A stretch of 26,636 nt of DNA from CAWUKT01 sp041565275. Lineage in GTDB: Bacteria > Bacteroidota > Bacteroidia > J057 > JADKCL01. Below the pieces are notes generated by a model. That model was not told the DNA's origin. It made no database searches and was given only the letters and a program-made list of their open reading frames with translations. A program made the position numbers and the translations under genes. Location of the stretch: assembly GCA_041565275.1 (NCBI GenBank), contig JBFGVE010000025.1, positions 1 to 26,636 of the forward strand, given 5' to 3'. Below, piece after piece: positions 1 to 7,588 of the stretch (positions are counted from its first letter, which is position 1; each line of letters starts with the position of its first letter).

Positions 1-520
1 GCCGCGCCCTGATCTGGTCGAGAACGAGTTCCGCCTGGTTGCAGGTCTTGCAGTGCACGATCCCATCATCCGCATACCGCTCGAACTCAATTTCGGGGAC
101 TACTTCTTTCATCCATGCATCGAAAGCATGGTGAAGGAAGATGTTGGCTAATAACGGACTGATGACCCCGCCTTGCGGCGTGCCTTGTGTCCGTTTGACC
201 AACTCCCCGGATCCGGTTTGGACAGGTGCTTTTAGCCAACGGTGAACGTACATCAGTACCCACTTCTCCTCGGTGTGCTTTCTGACCGCATGCATCAGCA
301 GTTCATGATCAAGGTTATCGAAGAACCCTTTGATATCGAAGTCGATCACCCAATCATACTTCCAGCAGTTTCGTCGGGCTGCCTCAAGCGCATCATGTGC
401 ACTGCGACCCGGACGGTAGCCGTCATCCGCTGCGCTCATCCCGGAATAACCCCCATTACTCCGGTTTTGATGTCGGGTATTTTCCTCTCGACACGTCATC
501 GGTGGTTCATTTTCATTCAT
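1..520 (-). pseudogene. Group II intron reverse transcriptase/maturase (LtrA-type), internally deleted, runs off left edge
   Basis: The frame is open from an ATG at 520 down to position 1 (about 173 codons) and continues past the window. It shows reverse transcriptase blocks in order: GYRPGRSAHDAL, a block with DIKGFFDNLDHELL, the TPQGGVISPLLANIFL block and the catalytic YADD in a RYADDGIVHCKT context. These are hallmarks of LtrA-like group II intron proteins, which act in intron splicing and retrohoming. The start is short: only about 33 residues (MNENEPPMT...) precede GYRPG, whereas this family normally has roughly 100 residues or more there, carrying RT0 to RT2. The N-terminal stub is therefore joined directly to the middle of the RT domain, and an internal deletion is the simplest explanation. 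AAGGAG lies directly against the ATG. The maturase and HNH parts would lie outside the window. RT identity is certain; loss of function is inferred. Confidence 0.85.
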
Positions 521-702
521 CTCCTTAATCCGTACCTGACTCCTCAAGGGAGCCTTTTCCCTAACGCTCACTACAAATGCTCTTTACAAATGCAGCTTAG
601 GGCGGTTTGGCAACTTCTCCTGCGTAGACGTTGCCGGAGGCCTGCCTACATCTCAGATACAGTTAATGTTCTTCAAATCTTCAAAGAACGTCCGTGACAC
701 AC
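521..702 (-). ncRNA. Possible remnant of group II intron 5' RNA
   Basis: Upstream of the reverse transcriptase, on the same strand, are about 180 bases with no gene. Reading the minus strand, GTGTG at 702-698 fits the GUGYG consensus of a group II intron 5' end, and the stretch ends in AAGGAG beside the RT start. A functional intron normally has about 500 bases of domains I-III before the ORF, so most of the ribozyme would be missing. I did not fold it, so the 5' boundary is a guess. Confidence 0.3.
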
Positions 703-754
703 GAGGGTTCGAAAAATGAGAGGGGGTTCCCCGCAAAAGGGGATTTTCCCGAAT

Positions 755-780
755 CCGGGCCATCAGTGCCCGGTTTTTTT
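755..780 (+). terminator. Rho-independent terminator upstream of jetA
   Basis: A 6-bp GC-rich stem (CCGGGC 755-760, GCCCGG 768-773) with a 7-base loop is followed by seven T residues (774-780). It is a good plus-strand terminator, and it insulates the Wadjet operon from transcription entering from the left. No plus-strand gene is visible before it in the window, so it may belong to a gene interrupted or displaced by the intron insertion. Confidence 0.7.
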
Positions 781-803
781 GTGCCGTTTTTCGGTGGAAG
801 TGA

Positions 804-811
804 TATCTTTA
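804..811 (+). promoter_or_regulatory. Possible -7 element for the Wadjet operon
   Basis: TATCTTTA matches 7 of 8 positions of the Bacteroidota -7 element TAnnTTTG and lies 8 bases before the jetA ATG. A TTTG at 778-781 could act as a -33 element, although the spacing is slightly long. If used, the leader would be very short or absent. Seen by pattern only. Confidence 0.28.
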
Positions 812-818
812 TCATCCG

Positions 819-2282
819 ATGAAGTATCACGACCAATTTCAGCAGCAATTAGAAAACTCCAAGGAAGTTTCAATCCTTCGAGTGCATAATGCGCCTCTGA
901 TTTTGGGCTTCTTGCAAAAGGCATTCCGTGAACCCGGTAGGCTTCACATACCATTGGAGGATTTGGTCCAGCCCTTGGCGACCTATATTCGTCAGTTGAA
1001 GGAATTTCAGCCTGATTTGCAATACAGGAAAAGCGCAAGGGAATATTTATATGAATGGGAGCAGGAAGGGTTCATTTATATTCTCTATTTGGAAGAAGAC
1101 GACAAGCCAGAGGTCGAATTGACCCCATCCACGGAAAAGGTTTTCCAGTTTCTGGAAGACTTGGCGGATACGAGTTTTGTAGGGACCGAGTCGCGATTTC
1201 TCACCTTACTGGAGCGTTTGAAAAAGGTCGTCTACGAAAGCATGGAGGACCAGGCTGAGCTATTGAAAGAACTAAAAAAGCAGCGGAAGGAACTCGACGA
1301 AAGGATCAAAGCCATCAAATCCGGCGAAGACCTCGAAAGGATGAGCGGACGCCGAATCCGTGAGCATTACAACCTCGCCAAAATGGAAGCCCGGCACCTG
1401 CTCGGCGATTTCCGTGAAGTCGAGCAAAATTTCAGAACGATCAAAAAGGAAATTCAGCGACGGCACCTTGTGGAGCAGGAATCGCGGGGGCAGATTGTCG
1501 GGTTCACACTTGATGCGGAGGAAGAATTGAACCAATCCGACCAGGGGGCAAGTTTTGAAGCCTTTTGGGACTTCGCACGATCACCCGAAAAGAAAGATGA
1601 ATTTCGCCTGATCGTCCAGCGGCTTTATGCATTGGAGGATATTGCCGGAATGGAGGACGACCATTACTTCATCAGCTATGTCCACAAATTGATGAATGCG
1701 GCAAGCAAGGTTCTACGCTCCAACCGGAGGATGGTCGAGCAGCTCAGGAGAGTCCTGGACGAGGACACCGTCGCGGAAAATCGAAGGGTGTCGGCGTTGA
1801 TCGAGGATATCAAACGCCTTGCATTGAAGCGTGAGAAAACCAAAGGTGCAGATCGCGGTTTTTTCAAATTGCACCTGAAGCCGGATGTAAATTTCCCCTT
1901 GGAGCGCAACCTTTGGAAATCCGAAAAGGCAGTTTCCTTTGACTTGGTAGATCATAGCGAAGGCAATGCGATTGAAGCCGAGGAAGCGGTCACAATGATG
2001 ACGCAGCAAATTCCGCTAGATACAATGCGACTGAGAAAAAACATTGAGGAAATGTTCAGGCGCAAAAGTGCTGTGCCGCTCACGGAATTACTGGAGCGTT
2101 TTCCGGTTGAAAGCGGATTAGCGGAATTGGTCGCTTACCTGATCATTGCCCACGAAGAAGAAAAGAACGAGGTAAATGTCGAAAAACGAGAATACGTCCG
2201 CATTCAATTGTGTGATCCTAAAGGAATTCAAACGGACGAAATCAAAGAAATTGAGATTCCAAGTATTATTTTTAAGCTATGA
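819..2282 (+). CDS. jetA: Wadjet protein JetA (DUF3375, kleisin-like subunit)
   Basis: At 487 residues this matches the usual size of DUF3375 proteins, the JetA subunit of Wadjet anti-plasmid systems. In the family JetA is the kleisin that bridges the two heads of the JetC SMC dimer and binds JetB. The sequence shows a helical N-terminal region (HNAPLILGFLQKAF around residues 23-36), a charged coiled-coil-like stretch at about 140-215 rich in Lys, Glu and Arg, and a C-terminal winged-helix-like segment at about 420-487. There is no signal peptide, so it is cytoplasmic. The stop codon overlaps the jetB start as ATGA, which implies translational coupling. The ATG at 819 is the first start after the terminator; no Shine-Dalgarno sequence is visible. 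Assignment rests on family resemblance plus the diagnostic neighbours jetB, jetC and jetD. Confidence 0.92.
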   Translation: MKYHDQFQQQLENSKEVSILRVHNAPLILGFLQKAFREPGRLHIPLEDLVQPLATYIRQLKEFQPDLQYRKSAREYLYEWEQEGFIYILYLEEDDKPEVELTPSTEKVFQFLEDLADTSFVGTESRFLTLLERLKKVVYESMEDQAELLKELKKQRKELDERIKAIKSGEDLERMSGRRIREHYNLAKMEARHLLGDFREVEQNFRTIKKEIQRRHLVEQESRGQIVGFTLDAEEELNQSDQGASFEAFWDFARSPEKKDEFRLIVQRLYALEDIAGMEDDHYFISYVHKLMNAASKVLRSNRRMVEQLRRVLDEDTVAENRRVSALIEDIKRLALKREKTKGADRGFFKLHLKPDVNFPLERNLWKSEKAVSFDLVDHSEGNAIEAEEAVTMMTQQIPLDTMRLRKNIEEMFRRKSAVPLTELLERFPVESGLAELVAYLIIAHEEEKNEVNVEKREYVRIQLCDPKGIQTDEIKEIEIPSIIFKL

Positions 2283-2881
2283 TCGATTATTCGACCATAC
2301 CGGAATATGCACCGGCGCTCCGCAAGTTGTTGAGGGGTAGCCTTAGCCGGGACAATGATGCGGAGCAATGGGAGACCATGCTCAAAAATCGCTCCTTCGT
2401 AGAGTCATGGTTCGAGAAGATCGGCCTTCAGCTATTTCTTGATGAGGTGGAGGGATATGCCTTCTTACAAGACCCCGACCCACCCGACGACTATGCTGGC
2501 CCCGCCCTTCCCAAAATGATGATCGACAGGGCATTGGATTATCGAGCCACCTTGCTGTGCGTTTTGCTTCGGGAGAGGTTGCGGGAACATGATGAGAAAG
2601 CACTGGAGATCGGCAGACCGATAGTGACGAAGACAGACCTGTACGAAGAACTTGCGCCCTTCTTCTCGAAGGATTCCGACGAAATGAAATTCCGGAAAGA
2701 AGTCGACCGCTCTATTGGTACGATTGTGAAAATGAAATTGCTGCGGGAAGTGAAAGGCCAGAATGATACTTACTATATCGAACGGATCATCAAAGCCCGA
2801 ATCTCCGCTGATGCCCTTGAAGAGATCAAAGAAAAATTGACCCAAACGCAAAACAAACCAGAAGATGAACTCACTGTTTGA
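2279..2881 (+). CDS. jetB: Wadjet protein JetB (DUF4194, KITE-like subunit)
   Basis: This 200-residue cytoplasmic protein has the size and position of JetB (DUF4194), the KITE-type winged-helix subunit that dimerises and binds the JetA kleisin in the Wadjet complex. Visible features are the motif GYAFLQDP near residue 60, the segment RATLLCVLLRERL near residue 90, and a C-terminal winged-helix-like region with many charged residues that ends in an acidic tail. The start overlaps the jetA stop by 4 bp (ATGA), and the 3' end overlaps the jetC start by 17 bp, so the three genes are tightly coupled. The protein is small and weakly conserved, so the call depends strongly on context. Confidence 0.9.
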   Translation: MIDYSTIPEYAPALRKLLRGSLSRDNDAEQWETMLKNRSFVESWFEKIGLQLFLDEVEGYAFLQDPDPPDDYAGPALPKMMIDRALDYRATLLCVLLRERLREHDEKALEIGRPIVTKTDLYEELAPFFSKDSDEMKFRKEVDRSIGTIVKMKLLREVKGQNDTYYIERIIKARISADALEEIKEKLTQTQNKPEDELTV

Positions 2882-5800
2882 TACAGACAACACCGGGGCA
2901 GGTTTCCGTTTGCGATCCTTTCAACTCTACAATTGGGGGACATTTCACAAGAACATCGTTACGATTCGTCCGGAGGGAGAAACAACACTGCTTACAGGGC
3001 CAAATGGGTCGGGAAAGTCCACCTTGGTCGATGCGATTCTGACGCTACTCGTCCCGAGCAAAAAGCGGAATTACAATTTGGCTTCGGGTACTGAAAAGAA
3101 ATCCAGTCGAAATCCCAAAACCTACGTGATGGGAGCCTACGGGAGCATCTCAGACAGTGAGGAAGGCACTAAGACCCAATACCTTCGGCCAAGAAAAGAA
3201 AATTGCTTTTCAGTTATCATTGGTCACTTCTTCAATCGGGGGATGAATCAAACCCTCTGTCTCGCCCAGGTTTTTTGGTTCTCCGGAGACGATTTAAGAA
3301 CCCTGTATGTCCTTGCAGGGAAGGAAATTACAGTTCAGGATCACTTTCAAGCCAAAGACAACCGGGAACTTCGGAGAAAACTGAAGAAGGAATCCCATGT
3401 AACTGTTTACGACACCTTCAAGGAGTATGCGGCAGAGTTTTCGGAGAAATTGGGTCTGCAGACAAGCCGGGCATTGGACTTATTCAACCAAACGGTCGCG
3501 ATGAAATCCATCGGGAACCTCAATGAGTTTGTCCGGAACCATATGTTGGAAAAACAGGATATGCGGGAGCGGATCTCGGAACTGAAGAATAATTACGAGA
3601 ACCTAAACGATTGCCACGCTCAGATCGTCAAAGCAGAGAAGCAGCGAGACCAGTTGACCCCGCTGCGGGAGGAGGCCAAAAAATGGGAAAGATACGGAGC
3701 GGAAAGGCCTTTGTTGATCCGGTATCGCGAGAACCTCAAATTCTGGATTGCCGAGCAAAAAATCAACTTGTATGAAAAAGCTCTTGGTAGGGAGCAACAA
3801 CGGTTTGGCATTGCCGAAGATCGGCTGAAGGACCTACAAAAAGGCATTTCCCGACTGGAATCAGATCGGTCAGAGTTGGAGGCCGCCCTTCGCGCTAACA
3901 CGGCATATCAGCAGTTGAATAAATTACAGGAAGCTGAGCGGCAGGCCCAAGAGGATCTGGAATTGAAGAAGCACAGGGCGAAGTCGTACAATGGCCTCGC
4001 ATTACAACTTGATTTGCCGGTTGATCCGGGAAGGGAGCAATTCTTTGAATCGATCTCAACTGCGCAAAGCCAGAAAAAGCGACTGTTACAGGAAAAGCGC
4101 ACCAAGGAAGAGGAAGCGACCGAATTCCACAAATCGTTAGTCCCACATGAGCAGCGCCAAAAGGAAATAGAACGAGAACTGAACTCTCTGAAGGAGCGGA
4201 AGAATCTCGTCCCGGAAAACCAGGTCAGGTTGCGGAACAGGATTTGCGCAGCGCTCGGAATCGAAGAAGGTGCCCTGCCCTATGTTTGTGAGTTGATCCG
4301 GGTAAAAGAGGAGGCATACGAATGGCAGGGCGCAATTGAACGTGTCTTGCACAATTTCGGCCTCCGGCTGATCGTGACAGATCGGCACTATTCGGAATTG
4401 ACGAATTATGTCAATGATACGCATTTGCAATCGAGGCTTCAGTACCACCTTGTTCGGGACCAGCAAGGTTCGGCTCCTCCTCCCAAGCACCGCGACGATC
4501 TCTTTTACAAACTGGAGATCAAGCAGGATTCAAATTTCAAAAACTGGATCTCCGACCAATTGCTCACGCATTATACCTACCGTTGTACGTATGACCTTGG
4601 ATCCGCTAAGGATGCCAAAAAGGCGCTGACGCCTTCTGGTCTTGTTCGGACAGGACGTACACTCCATGAAAAAGATGACCGGCACCGAATTGATGATACG
4701 ACCCGGTACATCCTCGGTTGGGAAAACAAAGAGAAAATAGCTGCGCTGGAAGCTCAACTGAGGGAGGTTGCTGAAGTAATTAAAGCAACCGAAGAAAGAA
4801 TCGAAATCCTAGAGCAGGAAAGAAAGGTGATCGAAGGAAAGATCGAGATCGTGAATTCATTGCTTGAATATGCCCAATTTGAGGAAATCGATTGGACCAG
4901 CATCCAATCTCGGCTCGTGAAGATCAGGGCAAGCCTCAAAGAATTGGAGGCAGAGAGCAATCAACTCGCTGTTATCCAACGGCAGTTGGAGAAGATCAAT
5001 GAGGAAATTGCGGGACTGCGAAATGAGGAATCCAAAACCAACCGGGAAATCGGAGATTGTGAAGGCAAGATCAAAGTGTTGAAAGATGAATTGGCTTCCT
5101 GCTGGATCATTGCTGAAGGAATGGAGGAAGTAATTCGAACCGAAGTTTTCCCGGCCATCGCAAAGGCTGCACCAGGTCAACTGATCGATTCAGTGCAAAT
5201 GGCAGATCAGGTCATGAATGATCTGAGGGACAGGTTCACGAAGGGAATCGAAGAGATCGATGGGAAGCGGAGCAAGAGCGAAGTCGTGATGACTAGGATC
5301 ATGACCCATTTCCTTAATCATTTTCCAGAGAAAGGAACTGATCTTCGCCCAAACATGGATTACTATCTGGACTTCTTGAAATTTCTCGAAAAGATCGAGC
5401 AGGAAGACCTGCCTAAGCACAAAGAGCGCTTTCGCAAACTCCTGCGAAAAAACATTGTTAACGAGATTTCCGAATTCGATAATTCCCTCCGTGAAAAGGA
5501 GGAGAAGATCAAACAGAGGATCGCTAAATTAAACCAGTCGCTTTCCCTCATTGAATTCAACAAAGGAACCCTGATTCGCCTGAATTCACAAGCGGTTCAA
5601 GATCCGGAGATCACAGAATTCAAACGAATGCTTCGAAACTGTATTCCCAACGTCGGAAGTGATAACCCCGATGAGAATGAATACATCTTCCGGGAGATCA
5701 AAAAACTGATCGATAAGTTCTCAACCCCTGAAAACGAAAGGTGGACCCGCAAAGTCACGAACGTACTGCGCTGGCTGGATTTCTCCGTAACGGAGTACAA

Positions 5801-6233
5801 CCAGGAGTCTGAGGAGGAAATCGAACGCTTTGAATCGTCTTCCGGGAAATCCGGTGGTCAGATCGTAAAGCTCGCCTATACCATCCTCGGTGCTGCCATT
5901 GCATATCAATTTGGCCTTGAGGCCAATGAAGTTAAATCGAAATCTTTCCGCTTCGTGGTGATCGACGAGGTATTCAACAACCTCGACTACCGGAATTCCA
6001 AATACGCAATGGAGCTCTTCAAAAAGCTGGACCTTCAGCTAATGATCGTTACCCCGGCTGATAAAATCAATGTGGTCAGCGAGTACATCGCCACGGTCAA
6101 TATCGTCAACCGAAACGAGGCTATTAACAACTCCTTTCTTGCACAAATGACCTTCGAAGAGTTCAACAAAAAGTGGAAAGCAGAGCAGGCGAAGTTGAAA
6201 GTGGAAAGCAGAGCAGGCGAAGTTGAAAGGTGA
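2865..6233 (+). CDS. jetC: Wadjet protein JetC (SMC-like ATPase)
   Basis: This 1122-residue protein is the motor of the Wadjet complex, related to MukB-type SMC proteins, which extrude DNA loops with ATP. The Walker A motif GPNGSGKST is at residues 45-53. The ABC signature SGGQ is at 996-999. Walker B is VVIDEVF with D1034 and E1035, followed by NNLD. Between the heads are long coiled-coil arms (about 240-450 and 620-960) around a probable hinge (about 460-620, beginning near PYVCELIRVKEE). All ATPase motifs look intact. The last ten residues (VESRAGEVER) are unusual: they come from a second, frame-shifted copy of a 28-bp tandem repeat. Without that copy the protein would end GETIEANA and overlap jetD by ATGA. 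Confidence 0.95.
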   Translation: MNSLFDTDNTGAGFRLRSFQLYNWGTFHKNIVTIRPEGETTLLTGPNGSGKSTLVDAILTLLVPSKKRNYNLASGTEKKSSRNPKTYVMGAYGSISDSEEGTKTQYLRPRKENCFSVIIGHFFNRGMNQTLCLAQVFWFSGDDLRTLYVLAGKEITVQDHFQAKDNRELRRKLKKESHVTVYDTFKEYAAEFSEKLGLQTSRALDLFNQTVAMKSIGNLNEFVRNHMLEKQDMRERISELKNNYENLNDCHAQIVKAEKQRDQLTPLREEAKKWERYGAERPLLIRYRENLKFWIAEQKINLYEKALGREQQRFGIAEDRLKDLQKGISRLESDRSELEAALRANTAYQQLNKLQEAERQAQEDLELKKHRAKSYNGLALQLDLPVDPGREQFFESISTAQSQKKRLLQEKRTKEEEATEFHKSLVPHEQRQKEIERELNSLKERKNLVPENQVRLRNRICAALGIEEGALPYVCELIRVKEEAYEWQGAIERVLHNFGLRLIVTDRHYSELTNYVNDTHLQSRLQYHLVRDQQGSAPPPKHRDDLFYKLEIKQDSNFKNWISDQLLTHYTYRCTYDLGSAKDAKKALTPSGLVRTGRTLHEKDDRHRIDDTTRYILGWENKEKIAALEAQLREVAEVIKATEERIEILEQERKVIEGKIEIVNSLLEYAQFEEIDWTSIQSRLVKIRASLKELEAESNQLAVIQRQLEKINEEIAGLRNEESKTNREIGDCEGKIKVLKDELASCWIIAEGMEEVIRTEVFPAIAKAAPGQLIDSVQMADQVMNDLRDRFTKGIEEIDGKRSKSEVVMTRIMTHFLNHFPEKGTDLRPNMDYYLDFLKFLEKIEQEDLPKHKERFRKLLRKNIVNEISEFDNSLREKEEKIKQRIAKLNQSLSLIEFNKGTLIRLNSQAVQDPEITEFKRMLRNCIPNVGSDNPDENEYIFREIKKLIDKFSTPENERWTRKVTNVLRWLDFSVTEYNQESEEEIERFESSSGKSGGQIVKLAYTILGAAIAYQFGLEANEVKSKSFRFVVIDEVFNNLDYRNSKYAMELFKKLDLQLMIVTPADKINVVSEYIATVNIVNRNEAINNSFLAQMTFEEFNKKWKAEQAKLKVESRAGEVER
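6173..6228 (+). repeat. Perfect 28-bp tandem duplication at the jetC 3' end
   Basis: Two identical 28-base units lie back to back at 6173-6200 and 6201-6228, both beginning GTGGAAAGCAGAG and ending AAGTTGAAA. The unit length is not a multiple of three, so the second copy is read in another frame (VESRAGEVER, then TGA at 6231) instead of repeating KWKAEQAKLK. Removing one unit restores a frame that ends with TGA at 6253-6255, overlapping the jetD ATG at 6252. Confidence 0.95.
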
Positions 6234-6251
6234 AACCATTGAGGCAAACGC

Positions 6252-7400
6252 ATGAGCATCGAGACAATCCGAAAACGTGCGGAAAAAAAGTTTTCCGAAT
6301 ACCTGGTTGCTACTATCGAACAGCGGTTAGATACCTTTTTCCCTTTGGAGATTCCCTTTCCAAAATTGAAAGCTAATGCTCCACTTCCTGAGCTGGAACG
6401 GTGGGTCGGGGAACTCAAGGCGCATTCCAAAGCAAATAAGGGTTTTGGCTATGAGCTTGAAATGATCCGGGTTAAGTCCCGGACAAATAATTATCAGACC
6501 CTTCCTACAAAACTGAACTTTCAGGCTGAGAACGATTTTCTCAAATTTATCGGAAAGCAAAAGGAAGCACGTCAATTTAAGGATCGGTTCGGGATGGTGA
6601 TTGAACAAGTCCCTGCTTTGCGGTCATGGGTGCAGCAAAAACCACTTCAATTCCTGAAGCACATTGGCAAATGGGAAGATTTGGTCAAGGTCATTTTGTA
6701 TTACCTTGAACATCCCCGGCCAATGCGCTATCCCAGGGAATTGCCGATTGAGGTGCATTCCAAATTCGTTGAGTCTAATATGGGGCTTATAGAACAACTG
6801 CTGAAAGTCGTAATGCCAACAGGTGTGATGGATTGGGAAAAGGATAATACCCTTGACCGTCTTTCGCTCAAGCAACCGCCGAATTGGATCAGATTACGCT
6901 TTCTTGATCCGCAGGTTTCCGAAGCGTTTGGGTTTCCCTGTACGGAGGTCGCCTTGCCAAGGTATAGTTTTGAAGCGCTTTCGGTAGAGATTCTTGCAAA
7001 GGTCTTTGTAATTGAAAATCAAGTGACCTTCTTGACCTTTCCTTCCATAAAAAACGGGATCGCGATTTGGGGCAAGGGGTATTCCGTCCGGGAATTAAAA
7101 GGAGATTGGCTCCGTGATACTGACTTGTGGTATTGGGGCGATACTGATGCGCAGGGGTTTCAGATCCTGTCGATTTTCCGAGGGAATTTTCCAAGGGTGA
7201 AATCATTCCTGATGGACCAAGCGACCTATGAACAGTTCAAACAATATACGGTTGAAGGGACTCCATTTAATGGGGATCCTCCGGCGAATCTCTCGAAAAA
7301 GGAACTTGAGGTTTTTCAAATGATGAAGCGCTCGAATTTGAGACTTGAGCAAGAGCATATTTCGCAATCGTGGGTAATGACGTCTATTCAAAGGCTGTAG
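6252..7400 (+). CDS. jetD: Wadjet protein JetD (DUF3322/DUF2220, Toprim nuclease)
   Basis: This 382-residue protein is the nuclease subunit of Wadjet. Its C-terminal half resembles the Toprim fold of topoisomerase VI/Spo11 and cuts circular DNA once JetABC has recognised it. The acidic Toprim residues are present: E255 in VIENQ and D297/D299 in WGDTDAQGF, followed by the conserved C-terminal NLRLEQEHI. The N-terminal 200 residues fit the DUF3322 arm that contacts the SMC complex. It starts 18 bp after the jetC stop; an ancestral 4-bp overlap seems to have been lost through the jetC duplication. The ATG at 6252 begins MSIETIRKRAEKKF, a normal start for the family. JetD separates Wadjet from housekeeping condensins such as MukBEF. 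Confidence 0.93.
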   Translation: MSIETIRKRAEKKFSEYLVATIEQRLDTFFPLEIPFPKLKANAPLPELERWVGELKAHSKANKGFGYELEMIRVKSRTNNYQTLPTKLNFQAENDFLKFIGKQKEARQFKDRFGMVIEQVPALRSWVQQKPLQFLKHIGKWEDLVKVILYYLEHPRPMRYPRELPIEVHSKFVESNMGLIEQLLKVVMPTGVMDWEKDNTLDRLSLKQPPNWIRLRFLDPQVSEAFGFPCTEVALPRYSFEALSVEILAKVFVIENQVTFLTFPSIKNGIAIWGKGYSVRELKGDWLRDTDLWYWGDTDAQGFQILSIFRGNFPRVKSFLMDQATYEQFKQYTVEGTPFNGDPPANLSKKELEVFQMMKRSNLRLEQEHISQSWVMTSIQRL

Positions 7401-7535
7401 GTATCGATGCCTTACTTTGCCTACGCTATATCCTACTTCAATTTAGTTCCGTGGAGGGAAAGCCGAATAATACATGTATTCGAAATTTGTGGCTGGTGCC
7501 ACGACAAGGGTTGACACTTTATTACAGCTCATCTT

Positions 7536-7564
7536 ACTACTAATTGAAGCTCATTATTAGTAGT
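7536..7564. promoter_or_regulatory. Perfect 9-bp inverted repeat, candidate operator of the Fic gene
   Basis: ACTACTAAT (7536-7544) and ATTAGTAGT (7556-7564) are exact reverse complements separated by 11 bases. The repeat ends 8 bp before the -7 element of the next gene, so it occupies the upstream promoter region. The centre-to-centre spacing is about two helical turns, as expected for a dimeric winged-helix regulator. The downstream gene encodes an N-terminal winged helix, so autoregulation is a reasonable inference. There is no T run, so it is not a terminator. Confidence 0.55.
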
Positions 7565-7572
7565 TTTTGAGC

Positions 7573-7580
7573 TACATTTG
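7573..7580 (+). promoter_or_regulatory. Bacteroidota -7 promoter element of the Fic gene
   Basis: TACATTTG is an exact match to TAnnTTTG. It lies 8 bases before the first possible start (ATG 7589) and about 38 bases before a second in-frame ATG at 7619. No clear -33 TTTG is seen at standard spacing. Confidence 0.5.
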
Positions 7581-7588
7581 CAACATAA

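Noticed and set aside
242..697. Plus-strand 151-aa open frame
   Set aside because: It is antisense to the reverse transcriptase, whose minus-strand motifs (YADD, TPQGG) are unmistakable.
704..740. GGTTCGAA at 706-713, resembling a tRNA T loop
   Set aside because: No acceptor stem, anticodon arm or CCA could be found on either strand.
819..7400. MukBEF-like chromosomal condensin
   Set aside because: JetD with its Toprim residues and the DUF3375/DUF4194-type partners fit Wadjet instead.
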